Source of the DNA: Pontixanthobacter gangjinensis
GTDB lineage: Bacteria > Pseudomonadota > Alphaproteobacteria > Sphingomonadales > Sphingomonadaceae
NCBI RefSeq assembly: GCF_009827545.1
Contig: NZ_WTYS01000001.1
Location: 893,772-957,771, forward strand
Length of the DNA stretch: 64,000 nt
Direction of reading: 5' to 3'
The notes below the pieces were generated by a model that did not search any database, had not been told where the DNA came from, and was given only the letters and a program-made list of their open reading frames with translations. Numbering within the stretch: position 1 is the stretch's first letter; each line of letters opens with the position of its first letter. The translations under genes and the position numbers were made by a program. Below are positions 1 to 8,719 of the stretch, in pieces.

Positions 1-889
1 TTTCATCCGCCATCGCCAACATCGAACGAGCATGGCGTGCAGCGACCGCGCGTTGGTCGGCGCCGTACCCACCGCCTAACGCGCTTGCGATCGGCAACCG
101 CCTTTTGCGGGCCTCGTTGATAACATAACGATCACGGCGCTCCAATCCTCTGTCAGTTAGAGCAAGACGCCCAAGCCTATCATCGACATGCGGGTCTACA
201 CCCGCTTGGTACAAAACAATATCAGGGGCAAATTGATCCAGCACGGTGGGAAGATGCTGTTCCAGAGCCGCCAGATATTCATCATCGCCCACTTCGTCAT
301 TGAGGCCGATATCGAGGCTGGAGCGGGCCTTGCGAACGGGGAAATTCTTCTCCGCATGGACGGAGAGCGTGAAAATGTCCTGGCGACCCGCAGTCAGGCT
401 GGCGGTGCCATCACCCTGATGAACGTCGAGGTCGACGATCAGGATGCGCCGCGCATCACTCTGTGCAATCAATCTGTTTGCGGTCACGGCCAAATCGTTA
501 AACACGCAATAGCCCGCGCCGCTGGCATACAATGCATGATGGCTACCGGCTGCGCTATTCGCGGCATATCCAAACTCTTTTGCCAACATGGCTGCGAGCC
601 ATGTACCTCCATTTGTATGGCGCACGCGGCTCGAAATGTGCGTGGTGACCGGGAAGCCGATACGGCGTTCCTTTTCCTTAGGTACGGTCGAAGTGAACAC
701 TTGCTCGACATAGTCGGGGCAATGCACTGCCTCCAGCCATTCGCGCGGCATTGGTTCCGGCGCGTGCTCGGTCATCGGCATTCCGCTGCTGCGCAGCTCC
801 ATCATCACCAATTGGTATTTGTCGAACTTGAACGTGCCGCGTTCGGGCGGCGGTGCCATGTAATCGGCATGATGAACGACATGGAGCAT
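1..889 (-). CDS. Histone deacetylase family protein (partial, 3' end beyond window)
   Basis: Zinc-dependent deacetylase of the arginase/deacetylase fold, related to bacterial HDAC-like amidohydrolases and AcuC. The frame starts at ATG 889 with MLHVVHHADYMAPP and stays open to base 1 (296 codons), so only the last few residues are missing. Visible family signatures are AGSHHA (tandem active-site histidines), VDLDVHQGDGT (metal-binding Asp and His) and a later VDPH and LGGGYG. It starts 7 bases after the stop of the thioredoxin-like lipoprotein gene and is the last visible gene of the ispG operon. The substrate cannot be told from sequence; polyamine or acyl-lysine deacetylation are both possible. 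Confidence 0.85.
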   Translation of the reverse strand, partial: MLHVVHHADYMAPPPERGTFKFDKYQLVMMELRSSGMPMTEHAPEPMPREWLEAVHCPDYVEQVFTSTVPKEKERRIGFPVTTHISSRVRHTNGGTWLAAMLAKEFGYAANSAAGSHHALYASGAGYCVFNDLAVTANRLIAQSDARRILIVDLDVHQGDGTASLTAGRQDIFTLSVHAEKNFPVRKARSSLDIGLNDEVGDDEYLAALEQHLPTVLDQFAPDIVLYQAGVDPHVDDRLGRLALTDRGLERRDRYVINEARKRRLPIASALGGGYGADQRAVAARHARSMLAMADE

Positions 890-896
890 GGAGATG

Positions 897-1412
897 CTAT
901 CCTACGGCGTTAGCGTAGCCTGCCAGTTCGTCGTAAATTTCGTCCTCACTGCGGGTCGCCGCGTTTCGCCAAGTCCCTGCGGTATCGGCATTAATCGGTT
1001 CTCCGATTGGCGAGACGATGAGAACAGTCGGCGTGCCGACAACTTCTATGCCGAATCGTTCTGCAACGTCCAGATTATGCCCGTCTTTGGTTTGCGGCAT
1101 GCCGACATTTACAAACACCAATTCGTATTCTTCCCGTATCAGACCGCCGATCTTGGGCGTTTCGGTCCATCCGGCAAAGGCGCGGCTATCGTGGCACCAG
1201 TTTGCGCCCATGACGATCATGACCAGTTTGCCGCCGGCTTCAGCGCTCAAAAGTGCCGCATCAACATCCACTTTGGCGTTGCGCAATGCGTCATATAAAC
1301 GGGCTTCGGGATGTGCTTCTGCGCCAATTGAATTTGGCGAAGTCTGATCAAAGGAGCTGCAGCCCGGCAATGCGAGCGCACAGCAGGCGAGCAACGCAGC
1401 GTATATTTTCAT
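897..1412 (-). CDS. Thioredoxin-fold lipoprotein with a CxxS motif
   Basis: A 171-residue secreted protein. The start at 1412 is chosen because MKIYAALLACCALALPGC is a classic lipoprotein signal ending in a lipobox, and because this ATG overlaps the upstream stop as ATGA. The mature part has a thioredoxin-like pattern: GANWCHDSRAF near residue 75, then VVGTPTVLIV with the cis-proline. The active site reads CHDS, so the second cysteine of CxxC is replaced by serine. Proteins of this kind cannot do ordinary dithiol exchange and are more often monothiol reductases, isomerase-like or mixed-disulfide proteins. The periplasmic location is inferred from the signal. Confidence 0.8.
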   Translation of the reverse strand: MKIYAALLACCALALPGCSSFDQTSPNSIGAEAHPEARLYDALRNAKVDVDAALLSAEAGGKLVMIVMGANWCHDSRAFAGWTETPKIGGLIREEYELVFVNVGMPQTKDGHNLDVAERFGIEVVGTPTVLIVSPIGEPINADTAGTWRNAATRSEDEIYDELAGYANAVG

Positions 1413-2857
1413 CGGTCTTGGTGCTCCGCTCTGGCAGCCACGGCCAGACGTTGAAGGCCCGGTATGCCCACTGCAATGGCTTCCTGAAAACCGCCCATCA
1501 CGGCTAGCTTCGGGCTGCCTTCGGCCATTAATTTGCGGATTGTACTGCCCGTTGGGTCCAACCGCACTTTCGATAGCCACGCGGCAATCTTGGGGTTTTG
1601 CGACCAGGCACCACGGTTCATGAAATTGGTCAGCATACCGAGCGGATAGGTGTTGGGGGTATCGGTTAGCGGTGAGGGCGTTCCAAGCGCATTCTTGGTA
1701 TCGTCATCGTCGAAATTGGCTTCGAGAAAGGCCGAGATTGCCGCGCTCAAAGTAACCAAGGGGACATGCAGCGGCTGCAGGGTGATCATATCGCCGCGGA
1801 ATTGCGGTCCGTGCTGGCGCTCCTCCGTGAAGGGCACCGCAGTTGCAGTGCAATCGATGAACAGCGCATCTTCGGGCACGGTTTCTTCCGCTTCGGCGAA
1901 TATCATCTTGCCTGGCTCGATCGCGGTAACACGTCCATGGCGAATTACGTTTTTGATCTTGCGAAGCAGCGCGACCTCGCCTTCCGAGATCGTCGCGTAG
2001 TGGAACATCTCCGGCTTAGCGCTCTCGTCGATCCGGAGCATATAGCCATCGCGCCCGAGGATTTCGAACATCTCATCGCCGGTTTCGGCTTCGGCTGCGG
2101 CTTTCAGCTGGGCGATCTGGTTCTGGACGACAGCCTCGAAGAAATCCTCTCCGGGCTGCGTGTAAGTCCTGTTGATCAGCCACGAATCACGGGGGCGTAT
2201 CCAGCTGATGTTGTCCGGATCAACGCCGGCTTCGAGGAGCCAAACGCCTGAATCCATCGCGGTCTTGCCTGCGCCGACAATCACATAGTGACCGGGCAAA
2301 TCGTCCGCCTTCATCCACAAGTCGGGCAGTTCGCCCGGGATTGCCAGTGGCGTGCCTTCGGCAACCGCATATTGGCGCTTGTGCGTGGCGGGAACCGAGG
2401 TCTTGTAGAACGTACCGTCGACTGTTTTGCGGCGAATTTTGACCGAAGTTTCTTTGCCCGAAAGGATCGATTTGAACGTGCCCGTGCCGTTTTCGGAACC
2501 GAGATATTCGGATAACGGATGGTAGCTGACTCGTCCGCTTGGCAGAAAACGGCGGTTCATCAGATGGGAGAAATAGGCCGAGACTTCGGTGCCACTGGCG
2601 AGTGGGAACAAACCCTTGTTCGGCCCGTGATCGTCTACAACATTGTCACCAAAACCCATGGAATTGACACCATAAAACGCTGATGGTTGATGCAGGGCAA
2701 CGAAAGAATAGGCATCATTCCAATGTCCGCCCGGCTTTGCATGCATATCGATCATGGTGATATGACAATCGGGATCTTCGTCGAGCAGCGTGTCGACAAA
2801 GGCGAGGCTGACAGCGCCGGCGCCGATTACGAGGTAGTCTGTTTCCATTGTCGGCAC
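1409..2857 (-). CDS. FAD/NAD(P)-binding flavoprotein oxidoreductase
   Basis: A 482-residue flavoprotein of the monooxygenase/CzcO-like group. It opens with a Rossmann dinucleotide motif, DYLVIGAGAVSLAF, followed by the acidic strand end MIDMHAKPGGHWND. A second nucleotide-binding motif, VIVGAGKTAMD, lies near residue 190. The start is a GTG at 2857: AAGGA sits 7 bases upstream of it, whereas the ATG at 2848 would be 16 bases away. It lies 21 bases after ispG and overlaps the thioredoxin-like gene by 4 bases, so the three are probably cotranscribed. The substrate is unknown. Confidence 0.8.
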   Translation of the reverse strand: MPTMETDYLVIGAGAVSLAFVDTLLDEDPDCHITMIDMHAKPGGHWNDAYSFVALHQPSAFYGVNSMGFGDNVVDDHGPNKGLFPLASGTEVSAYFSHLMNRRFLPSGRVSYHPLSEYLGSENGTGTFKSILSGKETSVKIRRKTVDGTFYKTSVPATHKRQYAVAEGTPLAIPGELPDLWMKADDLPGHYVIVGAGKTAMDSGVWLLEAGVDPDNISWIRPRDSWLINRTYTQPGEDFFEAVVQNQIAQLKAAAEAETGDEMFEILGRDGYMLRIDESAKPEMFHYATISEGEVALLRKIKNVIRHGRVTAIEPGKMIFAEAEETVPEDALFIDCTATAVPFTEERQHGPQFRGDMITLQPLHVPLVTLSAAISAFLEANFDDDDTKNALGTPSPLTDTPNTYPLGMLTNFMNRGAWSQNPKIAAWLSKVRLDPTGSTIRKLMAEGSPKLAVMGGFQEAIAVGIPGLQRLAVAARAEHQDR

Positions 2858-2878
2858 GCAAATTTCCTTAGGATTGAA

Positions 2879-4006
2879 TTACACAGCAGGCACAGCTTCT
2901 TCGGCAGCCTCTGCTTCCAGCGCAGCCGCTTTTGCTTCGACCAGTTCGACGATGTGATCGAGCATATCTTCGCTTTGCACGGTGTGGTCGGTCACGCCGG
3001 AGAGATACACCATGTGTTTGCCATTGCCGCCTCCGGTGAGACCAATATCGGTTTCGCGCGCTTCACCCGGGCCATTGACCACGCAGCCGAGCACTGACAG
3101 CGAAAGCGGGGTTTTGATGTGTTCAAGCCGTGCTTCGAGCGCTTCGACAGTGCGGATGACATCGAAGCCCTGCCGGGAACAGCTGGGGCAGGACACAACG
3201 CGAACGCCGCGTGTGCGCAGGCCCAGTGCCTTCAGCATTTCGAACCCAACTTTGACTTCTCGCTCCGGTTCGGCGGAAAGCGAGACGCGGATCGTGTCGC
3301 CAATACCGGCCCACAGCAGGCTGCCCATGCCAATCGAGCTTTTGACCGTCCCGCCGATCAGGCCGCCTGCCTCGGTAATGCCCAGATGGAGAGGGCAATC
3401 CACCGTTTCAGCCAGCTGGTGATAGGCGGCGACGGCGAGGAACACATCGCTCGCTTTCACGGCAACCTTGAATTCGTGGAAGTCGTGATCCTGTAGCAGC
3501 TTGATATGGTCGAGCGCGCTTTCAACCAAAGCTTCGGGGCAAGGCTCGCCGTATTTTTCGAGCAAGTCCTTCTCGAGGCTGCCAGCGTTTACTCCGATGC
3601 GGATTGAGCAGCCGTTGGCTTTAGCTGCGCGGATGACTTCGGCAATCCGCTCATTAGAGCCAATATTGCCCGGGTTTATCCGCAGGCAGGCCGCACCAGC
3701 ATCCGCGGCTTCGAGCGCGCGCTTGTAGTGAAAATGGATGTCAGCAACGATGGGAATGCGGCTGGCCTTGGTAATCTTGCCGAATGCGGCGGTGGCTTCT
3801 TTGGTCGGGCACGACACACGGATGATGTCTGCGCCAGCTTCCTCGCAGCGCTGGATTTGGTTGAGCGTGGCGACAGCATCTTCGGTTGGCGTATTCGTCA
3901 TCGTCTGCACAGTGATTGGCGCATCGCCGCCAACCGGAACGTTGCCGACCATAATCTGGCGGCACTGGCGGCGTTCGATCGTGCGCCAAGGGCGGATGTC
4001 ATTCAT
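2879..4006 (-). CDS. ispG: 4-hydroxy-3-methylbut-2-en-1-yl diphosphate synthase (flavodoxin-dependent)
   Basis: IspG (GcpE) catalyses the penultimate step of the MEP isoprenoid pathway, the reductive conversion of MEcPP to HMBPP, with a 4Fe-4S cluster in the cytoplasm. The 375-residue length is typical. Visible are the TIM-barrel region with [11 protein letters not shown] and [12 protein letters not shown], and the C-terminal cluster site [13 protein letters not shown] plus [13 protein letters not shown], giving the three cluster cysteines. The start at 4006 ([13 protein letters not shown]) is preferred over longer in-frame starts because the upstream residues do not look like this family. 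First gene of a four-gene minus-strand operon. Confidence 0.95.
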   Translation of the reverse strand: MNDIRPWRTIERRQCRQIMVGNVPVGGDAPITVQTMTNTPTEDAVATLNQIQRCEEAGADIIRVSCPTKEATAAFGKITKASRIPIVADIHFHYKRALEAADAGAACLRINPGNIGSNERIAEVIRAAKANGCSIRIGVNAGSLEKDLLEKYGEPCPEALVESALDHIKLLQDHDFHEFKVAVKASDVFLAVAAYHQLAETVDCPLHLGITEAGGLIGGTVKSSIGMGSLLWAGIGDTIRVSLSAEPEREVKVGFEMLKALGLRTRGVRVVSCPSCSRQGFDVIRTVEALEARLEHIKTPLSLSVLGCVVNGPGEARETDIGLTGGGNGKHMVYLSGVTDHTVQSEDMLDHIVELVEAKAAALEAEAAEEAVPAV

Positions 4007-4234
4007 ACTAAAGGCTCGTTTCCTGACAAGTGGAACACATGGAACACATCCCAAGGTCCAAAATTCCCGGCCCACGACGGAGCCTTGCTCGCTCCGCTAT
4101 ATGGCGACTTTTTTGAGGATTTGCGACAGGTTTCATAGATTTGCCATATACCAAGCGGTGGAAGTGTAGGAAATTGGTTTCCAGTCCGCATGATGGCGAT
4201 TGCGCGCAAGGGTATTGTGGGCAACAAGCACTGG

Positions 4235-5254
4235 ATGAACAACACAACTGCCGACCAGACCGACCAACAAGAAGAGCATGACGATACGGCGCTGCTGTTC
4301 GGAAGAATTCTGGACGGCAAAGGCGGCGGCCGGTCAATTGTGTGGGCCGATATACCGCGATGGAACCCTGAAACCGAGGGCGAAGTCATGTGGCTACACC
4401 TTTGCCGGACCAAGCCGGGCATTTATGATTGGCTACAACAAGCAATAGGCATTCCAGAACCGACAGCAGAATTGCTAACCAGTGACGCCACCCGGCCGCG
4501 CGCCTTTCGCGAAGGCGATACTTTGGTCGCGACGCTGCGCGGGATTAACTTCAATCCCGGGGCCGAGCCTGAAGACATGGTGTCGATGCAGGTTTGGGGC
4601 GATGGTAACCGGCTGATTACCCTGCGGCGTGATCCGCTGCAGACACCGCGAGATACGCTGGCGGAGATAGATCGAGGCACGGGCCCGTGTGATGCCGGTG
4701 CGTTGGTCACTTCGCTCACCGAGAAGATGATCGCGCGGATGAACGCGTCAATTGTCGATATGAACGACCACATCGATATTCTGGAAGAAATGGACGCGGA
4801 CAAGCACGCGGACGCCATGCTCGACAAGATCGCCATGATCCGGCGAAATTGCCTTGGCCTGCAGCGGCATATGGGGCCACAGCATGTCGCGCTGGAAGCA
4901 ATCAGCCGCGAAGCTCCTGAATGGTTCGAGGACCATGACCGGCGGGAAATTGCCGAGACTATCGCCCGGCTGCGCCGCTATCTCGACGATATTGATGTCA
5001 GCAAGGAAAGTGCAGTGGTGCTGCAGGATGAATTGCGCGCCCGCGCGCTCGCCCGGTCTGATCGTACCAACTATTTGCTGACCATAGTTGCAGCCATTTT
5101 CCTGCCGCTAGGTTTTGTTACCGGATTACTCGGGATTAATGTCGGCGGAATGCCGGGCGTTGATAGCCCGCACGCATTCTGGATTGTCGTAGCCATGTGC
5201 GGTGCCGTGCTGGTGATGCAGATCATTTTGTTCTGGAAATGGAAGTGGCTGTAA
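4235..5254 (+). CDS. CorA/ZntB-family divalent metal transporter
   Basis: Inner-membrane transporter of the CorA superfamily, about 339 residues: a long cytoplasmic domain, a helical stalk rich in charged residues (DMNDHIDILEEMDADKHAD), then two C-terminal membrane helices. The selectivity loop after the first helix reads GLLGINVGGMPG. GIN replaces the GMN of true CorA, as in ZntB-type members, so zinc or another divalent ion is as likely as magnesium. The start is uncertain: ATG 4235 gives an N-terminus like the family, but ATG 4190 is also in frame and neither has a clear ribosome binding site. Confidence 0.85.
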   Translation: MNNTTADQTDQQEEHDDTALLFGRILDGKGGGRSIVWADIPRWNPETEGEVMWLHLCRTKPGIYDWLQQAIGIPEPTAELLTSDATRPRAFREGDTLVATLRGINFNPGAEPEDMVSMQVWGDGNRLITLRRDPLQTPRDTLAEIDRGTGPCDAGALVTSLTEKMIARMNASIVDMNDHIDILEEMDADKHADAMLDKIAMIRRNCLGLQRHMGPQHVALEAISREAPEWFEDHDRREIAETIARLRRYLDDIDVSKESAVVLQDELRARALARSDRTNYLLTIVAAIFLPLGFVTGLLGINVGGMPGVDSPHAFWIVVAMCGAVLVMQIILFWKWKWL

Positions 5255-5258
5255 GCCT

Positions 5259-5924
5259 TCACCAACGCAGCAGCGGCGGCAAGGCGAAGCGTCCGATCAA
5301 TGCGCCCGCAACAACTGGCGCTGCATGCCACAGGCCCAAATGCACCACACCATCAATCGGACAGGCGAGGCCGTAGGCGACAGAGCCAAGCGCGGTAGAT
5401 GCTACACCGATATGCAGTCCCGCAGTCGTGGGCGAAACTGGTGCTCCGCGCCGCAGCCAAAATATTAGCGCGCCAGCGGTAAGCATTGACGCGAGCAAGC
5501 CGGCGCCAAAGCAGGTGAGACCGTAAGGATCGTCAAGCGCGGCCCCGACAAAGTTTTGGGCGCGGCCGTGACCAAGCAACGTGGCAAAGGCAGCAAGCGG
5601 CAGAACAGCAGCCATTGCCATCGCCCATTTCGGCCCCTCATGTGGATTGCCCACGCGCGGCGTTGCCATGTTGAGCACGCTGCTAGCGCTTGCGCAGCCG
5701 AGCACCAGCAGCAGACCATTGGTGATCAGAAAGAACGCCGATGCATCGCCGCTCCAAGCGCCGCGCCACAGTCCGTCAACAAGTTCGACCGCCAGCACTG
5801 TGGCCAGAACCGCCAAAGCGACGAGGATAAGCCCGTCACGGAATTTAATTGTGCGGACCGGCTGCAAATCTGCGGCCATCTGCTCGATCAACGGGTTCGT
5901 GGCCCTGGATTTTTCGGGGCTCAT
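5259..5924 (-). CDS. nrsF: NrsF-type membrane anti-sigma factor (DUF1109)
   Basis: A 221-residue protein with a short cytoplasmic N-terminus (about 25 residues) and six predicted membrane helices, for example GLILVALAVLATVLAVELV and FFLITNGLLLVLGCASA. This is the layout of NrsF (DUF1109), the membrane anti-sigma factor that holds SigF in Caulobacter. It starts one base after the sigF stop codon, which is the usual sigma/anti-sigma coupling. By analogy it releases SigF on metal or oxidant stress. Two cysteines lie in the later helices (GLTCFGAG, LACPIDG), as is known to matter for Caulobacter NrsF sensing. Confidence 0.85.
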   Translation of the reverse strand: MSPEKSRATNPLIEQMAADLQPVRTIKFRDGLILVALAVLATVLAVELVDGLWRGAWSGDASAFFLITNGLLLVLGCASASSVLNMATPRVGNPHEGPKWAMAMAAVLPLAAFATLLGHGRAQNFVGAALDDPYGLTCFGAGLLASMLTAGALIFWLRRGAPVSPTTAGLHIGVASTALGSVAYGLACPIDGVVHLGLWHAAPVVAGALIGRFALPPLLRW

Positions 5925-5925
5925 T

Positions 5926-6456
5926 CTATTCTGCCTTCTCGATAAGCGCGGACAGCTTCTTTAATCCGCGATGGATATTTACTTTAACGGCGGATTCGGT
6001 TTGTCCACTTCTGTCTGCGGCTTCCCGGATGGAAAGGCCCTCGATTTTGACCATTTCGATCACCTGCGACTGCTTTTCAGGGATTTGCACGAACAATCGC
6101 TCCAGACTTAGCCGCGCAAGCACAACTTCCTCTTCGCTATCTTCCGGCGCGTCATAATCTTCCAGCGCATCTTCCGCATTGCGGTACACTTTGCGCAAAT
6201 GATCGACCCAGCGATAGCGCGCAATCGCCGCGAGCCATGGTAGAAACGGGCGCTGCGGATCAAAAGTGGCGCGTTTATTATGCACTGCGAGCAACACTTC
6301 TTGCACCAGATCATTGATCTGGTGAGGGGGGCAGCGCCGCCGATAGAATCTTTCAAGCCATAATTGAACCTCGGTTAAGAGCACAGTGTAAGCTTGCTTG
6401 TCCCCTTGTTGGGAGGAGACCATCAGCCGGGCCAAAGTCTGTTCATCAGCAATCAC
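5926..6456 (-). CDS. sigF: ECF sigma factor, SigF type
   Basis: A 176-residue extracytoplasmic-function sigma factor. Region 2 is seen as HQINDLVQEVLLAVHNKR and DPQRPFLPWLAAIARYRWVDHLRK. Region 4 carries the helix-turn-helix SQVIEMVKIEGLSIREAADRSGQTESAVKVNIHRGLKKL. The start is GTG 6456, with a very strong AGGGGAGGAA ribosome site 4 bases before it. It sits between doxX and nrsF in one minus-strand operon headed by a bufferin precursor gene, the partnership known from Caulobacter SigF. Autoregulation is likely, because the only clear promoter of the operon (7332-7357) fits the SigF consensus. Confidence 0.9.
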   Translation of the reverse strand: MIADEQTLARLMVSSQQGDKQAYTVLLTEVQLWLERFYRRRCPPHQINDLVQEVLLAVHNKRATFDPQRPFLPWLAAIARYRWVDHLRKVYRNAEDALEDYDAPEDSEEEVVLARLSLERLFVQIPEKQSQVIEMVKIEGLSIREAADRSGQTESAVKVNIHRGLKKLSALIEKAE

Positions 6457-6495
6457 GGCGTTCCTCCCCTCAATGGTTCTAGTCGTGCTATTCGG

Positions 6496-6957
6496 TCAGT
6501 TTCGCAACTTGGTTACATATTTGTTGGCGGCTGCATCGACGGAAAATATTCCGCCACCGCGAGAGATCAGCACGAGTGCCATTGCCGCCCACAAACTGTG
6601 CACTGCCCACCATGCCTCAGGGAAGATCAGGAATTGAATAACCAATGTCATGACCAACAAGGCCGCAGCTGAAAGACGCGTCAGAATTCCCGAAGCGACA
6701 AGGATTGGAATGAGGAATTCCGCATACATGGTCATCGGCACCATTATCTCTGGCGAAACCGGAAGGCCGAACTCCTCGAACAGGTAATATTGCGTTTCGT
6801 CAATTTGGAACCAGGTGCCTTCGACCACTTTTGTCCGGCCGGAGCGCCAGAACACTCCGGCCAGCGCAAGGCGGGTAAGCAGCAGCGCCAGGCTTTCGGT
6901 AAAGCGACCCGAAAGGGCATTCGTCAAACGGTCATAATGCTGTGTCAGACGCTGCAT
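6496..6957 (-). CDS. DoxX family membrane protein (BufD-like)
   Basis: A 153-residue integral membrane protein with four predicted helices and the DoxX pattern LLLTRLALAGVFWRSGRTKVVEGTWF near the start. DoxX proteins recur in bufferin operons, where the gene has been called bufD; their exact role is not settled, but a link to quinone or redox chemistry is usual for the family. It lies 32 bases after the DUF2282 precursor gene and 39 bases before sigF, all on one strand. The context therefore ties it to the metal-stress regulon rather than to thiosulfate oxidation. Confidence 0.85.
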   Translation of the reverse strand: MQRLTQHYDRLTNALSGRFTESLALLLTRLALAGVFWRSGRTKVVEGTWFQIDETQYYLFEEFGLPVSPEIMVPMTMYAEFLIPILVASGILTRLSAAALLVMTLVIQFLIFPEAWWAVHSLWAAMALVLISRGGGIFSVDAAANKYVTKLRN

Positions 6958-6989
6958 GACTTACTCTCCTGTTGTTTGATTGTAATCTA

Positions 6990-7271
6990 TCAGCGCTTGA
7001 TCGGGGTCAGCGAGCCGTTGCCCTTGGGCGTCTTGATTGATGTGCAAGTACCCTTGTCGACCAGCTTCCACGCATTACCCTGATAATCTTTGGTCGATGT
7101 ACCGGAGCAGCTGGTGCCGGGTCCTGCAGCGCAATCATTCTTGCCTGCTTTGGCGACGCCGTAACATTTCTCTTTGGCGCCAGCAGCGGCGGCAGGAGTG
7201 ACTGTCAGGCCTGCGGTGATGGCAGCGGCGAGTGCGAGGCCAGCGATCCGCGCTACGTTATTCTTGTTCAT
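6990..7271 (-). CDS. bufA1: Bufferin precursor, DUF2282 type
   Basis: A 93-residue secreted peptide precursor. An N-terminal signal peptide (hydrophobic stretch about residues 9-29, ending AAAAG) is followed by a mature part with four cysteines: KCYG, NDCAAG, TSCSG and GTCTS, then PKGNGSLTP. This is the conserved DUF2282 pattern of bufferin 1. In the known family the central cysteines are converted to thiooxazoles by the MNIO enzyme BufB with BufC, and the product binds copper in the periplasm. Modification here is inferred. It is the first gene of the doxX-sigF-nrsF operon and lies 60 bases downstream of a SigF-like promoter. Confidence 0.9.
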   Translation of the reverse strand: MNKNNVARIAGLALAAAITAGLTVTPAAAAGAKEKCYGVAKAGKNDCAAGPGTSCSGTSTKDYQGNAWKLVDKGTCTSIKTPKGNGSLTPIKR

Positions 7272-7331
7272 GTGGGTTCTCCTTGGTTTCTAAAGAATGT
7301 GACCCCGTTTTGCTGCGGAGTTGCCAGGGAG

Positions 7332-7357
7332 TTCGGCGGGTTTCGCCGGTTCGTTAC
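7332..7357 (-). promoter_or_regulatory. SigF-type promoter of the bufA1-doxX-sigF-nrsF operon
   Basis: On the minus strand the -35 box GTAACG (7357 to 7352) and the -10 box CGAA (7335 to 7332) are separated by exactly 16 bases. The Caulobacter SigF consensus, as I recall it, is GTAACC-N16-CGAA. The start codon of bufA1 follows about 60 bases later. Boxes and spacing are seen; assignment to SigF is inferred from the neighbouring sigF gene. Confidence 0.75.
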
Positions 7358-7390
7358 AAGCCGTCCGAATATTTTTTCTGAGTCATTCTT

Positions 7391-7416
7391 GTAACTTCTG
7401 GCTGGTGGCTGGCGAA
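7391..7416 (+). promoter_or_regulatory. SigF-type promoter of the bufA2-bufB-bufC operon
   Basis: On the plus strand GTAACT (7391-7396) and CGAA (7413-7416) are separated by exactly 16 bases, matching the SigF-like element on the other strand. The bufA2 start lies 76 bases downstream. The -35 boxes of the two promoters are only 33 bases apart and point away from each other. Confidence 0.75.
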
Positions 7417-7492
7417 ATGCTTCTCGTCCCCATCGGCAATGCCCCGATGGTGGACAGCATTTAGATCTAACCCAACCCCAAAGGATGACCTG

Positions 7493-7771
7493 ATGACCAA
7501 GAACACAATCTTCGCAGCAACGGCAGCTGCACTCGCGCTTTCTTCCGCAGCTGCATTTGCTGCTGAACCACCCGCTGGCAGCAATGGCCGCGCGCTCAAT
7601 GCTAATGACACCGTCCATTGTTACGGCATCCATGACTGCGCGGGTAATGCAGACTGCGCGACCACCGAAAACGCTTGTAAGGGCCAAAACGCCTGCAAAG
7701 GCCACGGCTTTAAAGCGATGAAGGCTGGCGAGTGTCTGACCAAAGGCGGCACCATCGGCGATCTTGGCTAA
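7493..7771 (+). CDS. bufA2: Second bufferin-like precursor, six cysteines
   Basis: A 92-residue secreted precursor. ATG 7493 is chosen because AAGGA sits 7 bases upstream and because it gives a clean signal peptide (TIFAATAAALALSSAAAFA). The mature peptide carries six cysteines: HCYG, HDCAG, ADCATT, NACKGQNACKG and GECL. The NACKGQNACKG repeat is the hallmark of the second bufferin group rather than DUF2282. It is the first gene of a plus-strand operon with the modifying enzymes bufB and bufC. Like bufA1 it should be cleaved, exported and loaded with copper; this is family knowledge, not seen here. Confidence 0.85.
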   Translation: MTKNTIFAATAAALALSSAAAFAAEPPAGSNGRALNANDTVHCYGIHDCAGNADCATTENACKGQNACKGHGFKAMKAGECLTKGGTIGDLG

Positions 7772-7882
7772 GCTGTATTTCATTTAGTTTGACCGGGCCT
7801 CGGCTCGGCCATGCGCGGCCCGGTGGGACCAACCTTTCCCCCAACTACTGTTCCATCGGGCCGTATTTTCCAGAGAGCCATC

Positions 7883-8719
7883 ATGACTTCGATCGAACAA
7901 TTTTCCGGATTTGGCCTTGGCCTGCGCCGTCCGCATTACCAGGATTTCCTGGATGGCGAGGTCGCCGTTGATTTTGTCGAAGTCATTTCCGAAAACTACA
8001 TGGTCGAGGGGGGAAACCCGCTGCGCATATTAGAAAGCGTGCGGGCCAAACTGCCGGTGATCATGCATGGCGTTTCGATGTCGGTCGGGTCTGCCGGCGG
8101 GCTTGATGCGGACTATCTGGCGAAGCTCAAAGCCCTTGCCGACCGGATTGAGCCTTTATGGGTGTCTGACCATTTATGCTGGACACGGACCAGCGCGCAT
8201 AACAGTCATGATCTGCTGCCTCTGCCCTACACCGCCGAGGCGCTGGATCTAGTGTGCGACAATATCGACATTGCCCAGAACACGCTGGGCCGCGCCATGC
8301 TGTTTGAAAATCCGTCGAGCTATATGACTTTCCCCGATGACGAGATGAGCGAGTGTGAGTTTATCGCTGAAATGGCTCGCCGTTCGGGCTGCTACCTTCT
8401 GCTCGACGTCAACAATATCTATGTCAGCGCGCATAATCACGGATTTTCGGCTGAGGATTACCTCGCCCGATTGCCGATGGGCCACGTGCGGCAAATCCAT
8501 CTTGCCGGCCATACCGATGGCGAAATCAAAATTGATACACATGACCAGCCAGTCTGCGACGGGGTATGGCAGCTCTATGCCAAGGCGCACGCCATGCTGG
8601 GTGATGTTGCGACAATGATCGAGCGCGATGACGGTATTCCGCCGCTACCTGAATTGCTCGCAGAACTGGATATGGCACGCAGCCTGGCCACCAGTCCCTG
8701 CAAGTTGACGCCAGCATGA
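7883..8719 (+). CDS. bufB: MNIO family RiPP-modifying enzyme BufB (DUF692)
   Basis: A 278-residue TIM-barrel enzyme of the multinuclear non-heme iron oxidative (MNIO, DUF692) family. ATG 7883 (MTSIEQFSGFGLGLRRPHY) gives the family N-terminus. Likely iron ligands appear in HGVSMSVG, VSDHLCW, LFENPSSYM, LLLDVNNIYVSAHNHG and HLAGHTDG, matching the His/Asp/Glu/Asn pattern of the family. It acts in the cytoplasm on cysteines of precursor peptides, with BufC as partner. It is the only MNIO gene in the window, so it probably serves both precursors. Its stop overlaps the bufC start by 4 bases. Confidence 0.92.
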   Translation: MTSIEQFSGFGLGLRRPHYQDFLDGEVAVDFVEVISENYMVEGGNPLRILESVRAKLPVIMHGVSMSVGSAGGLDADYLAKLKALADRIEPLWVSDHLCWTRTSAHNSHDLLPLPYTAEALDLVCDNIDIAQNTLGRAMLFENPSSYMTFPDDEMSECEFIAEMARRSGCYLLLDVNNIYVSAHNHGFSAEDYLARLPMGHVRQIHLAGHTDGEIKIDTHDQPVCDGVWQLYAKAHAMLGDVATMIERDDGIPPLPELLAELDMARSLATSPCKLTPA

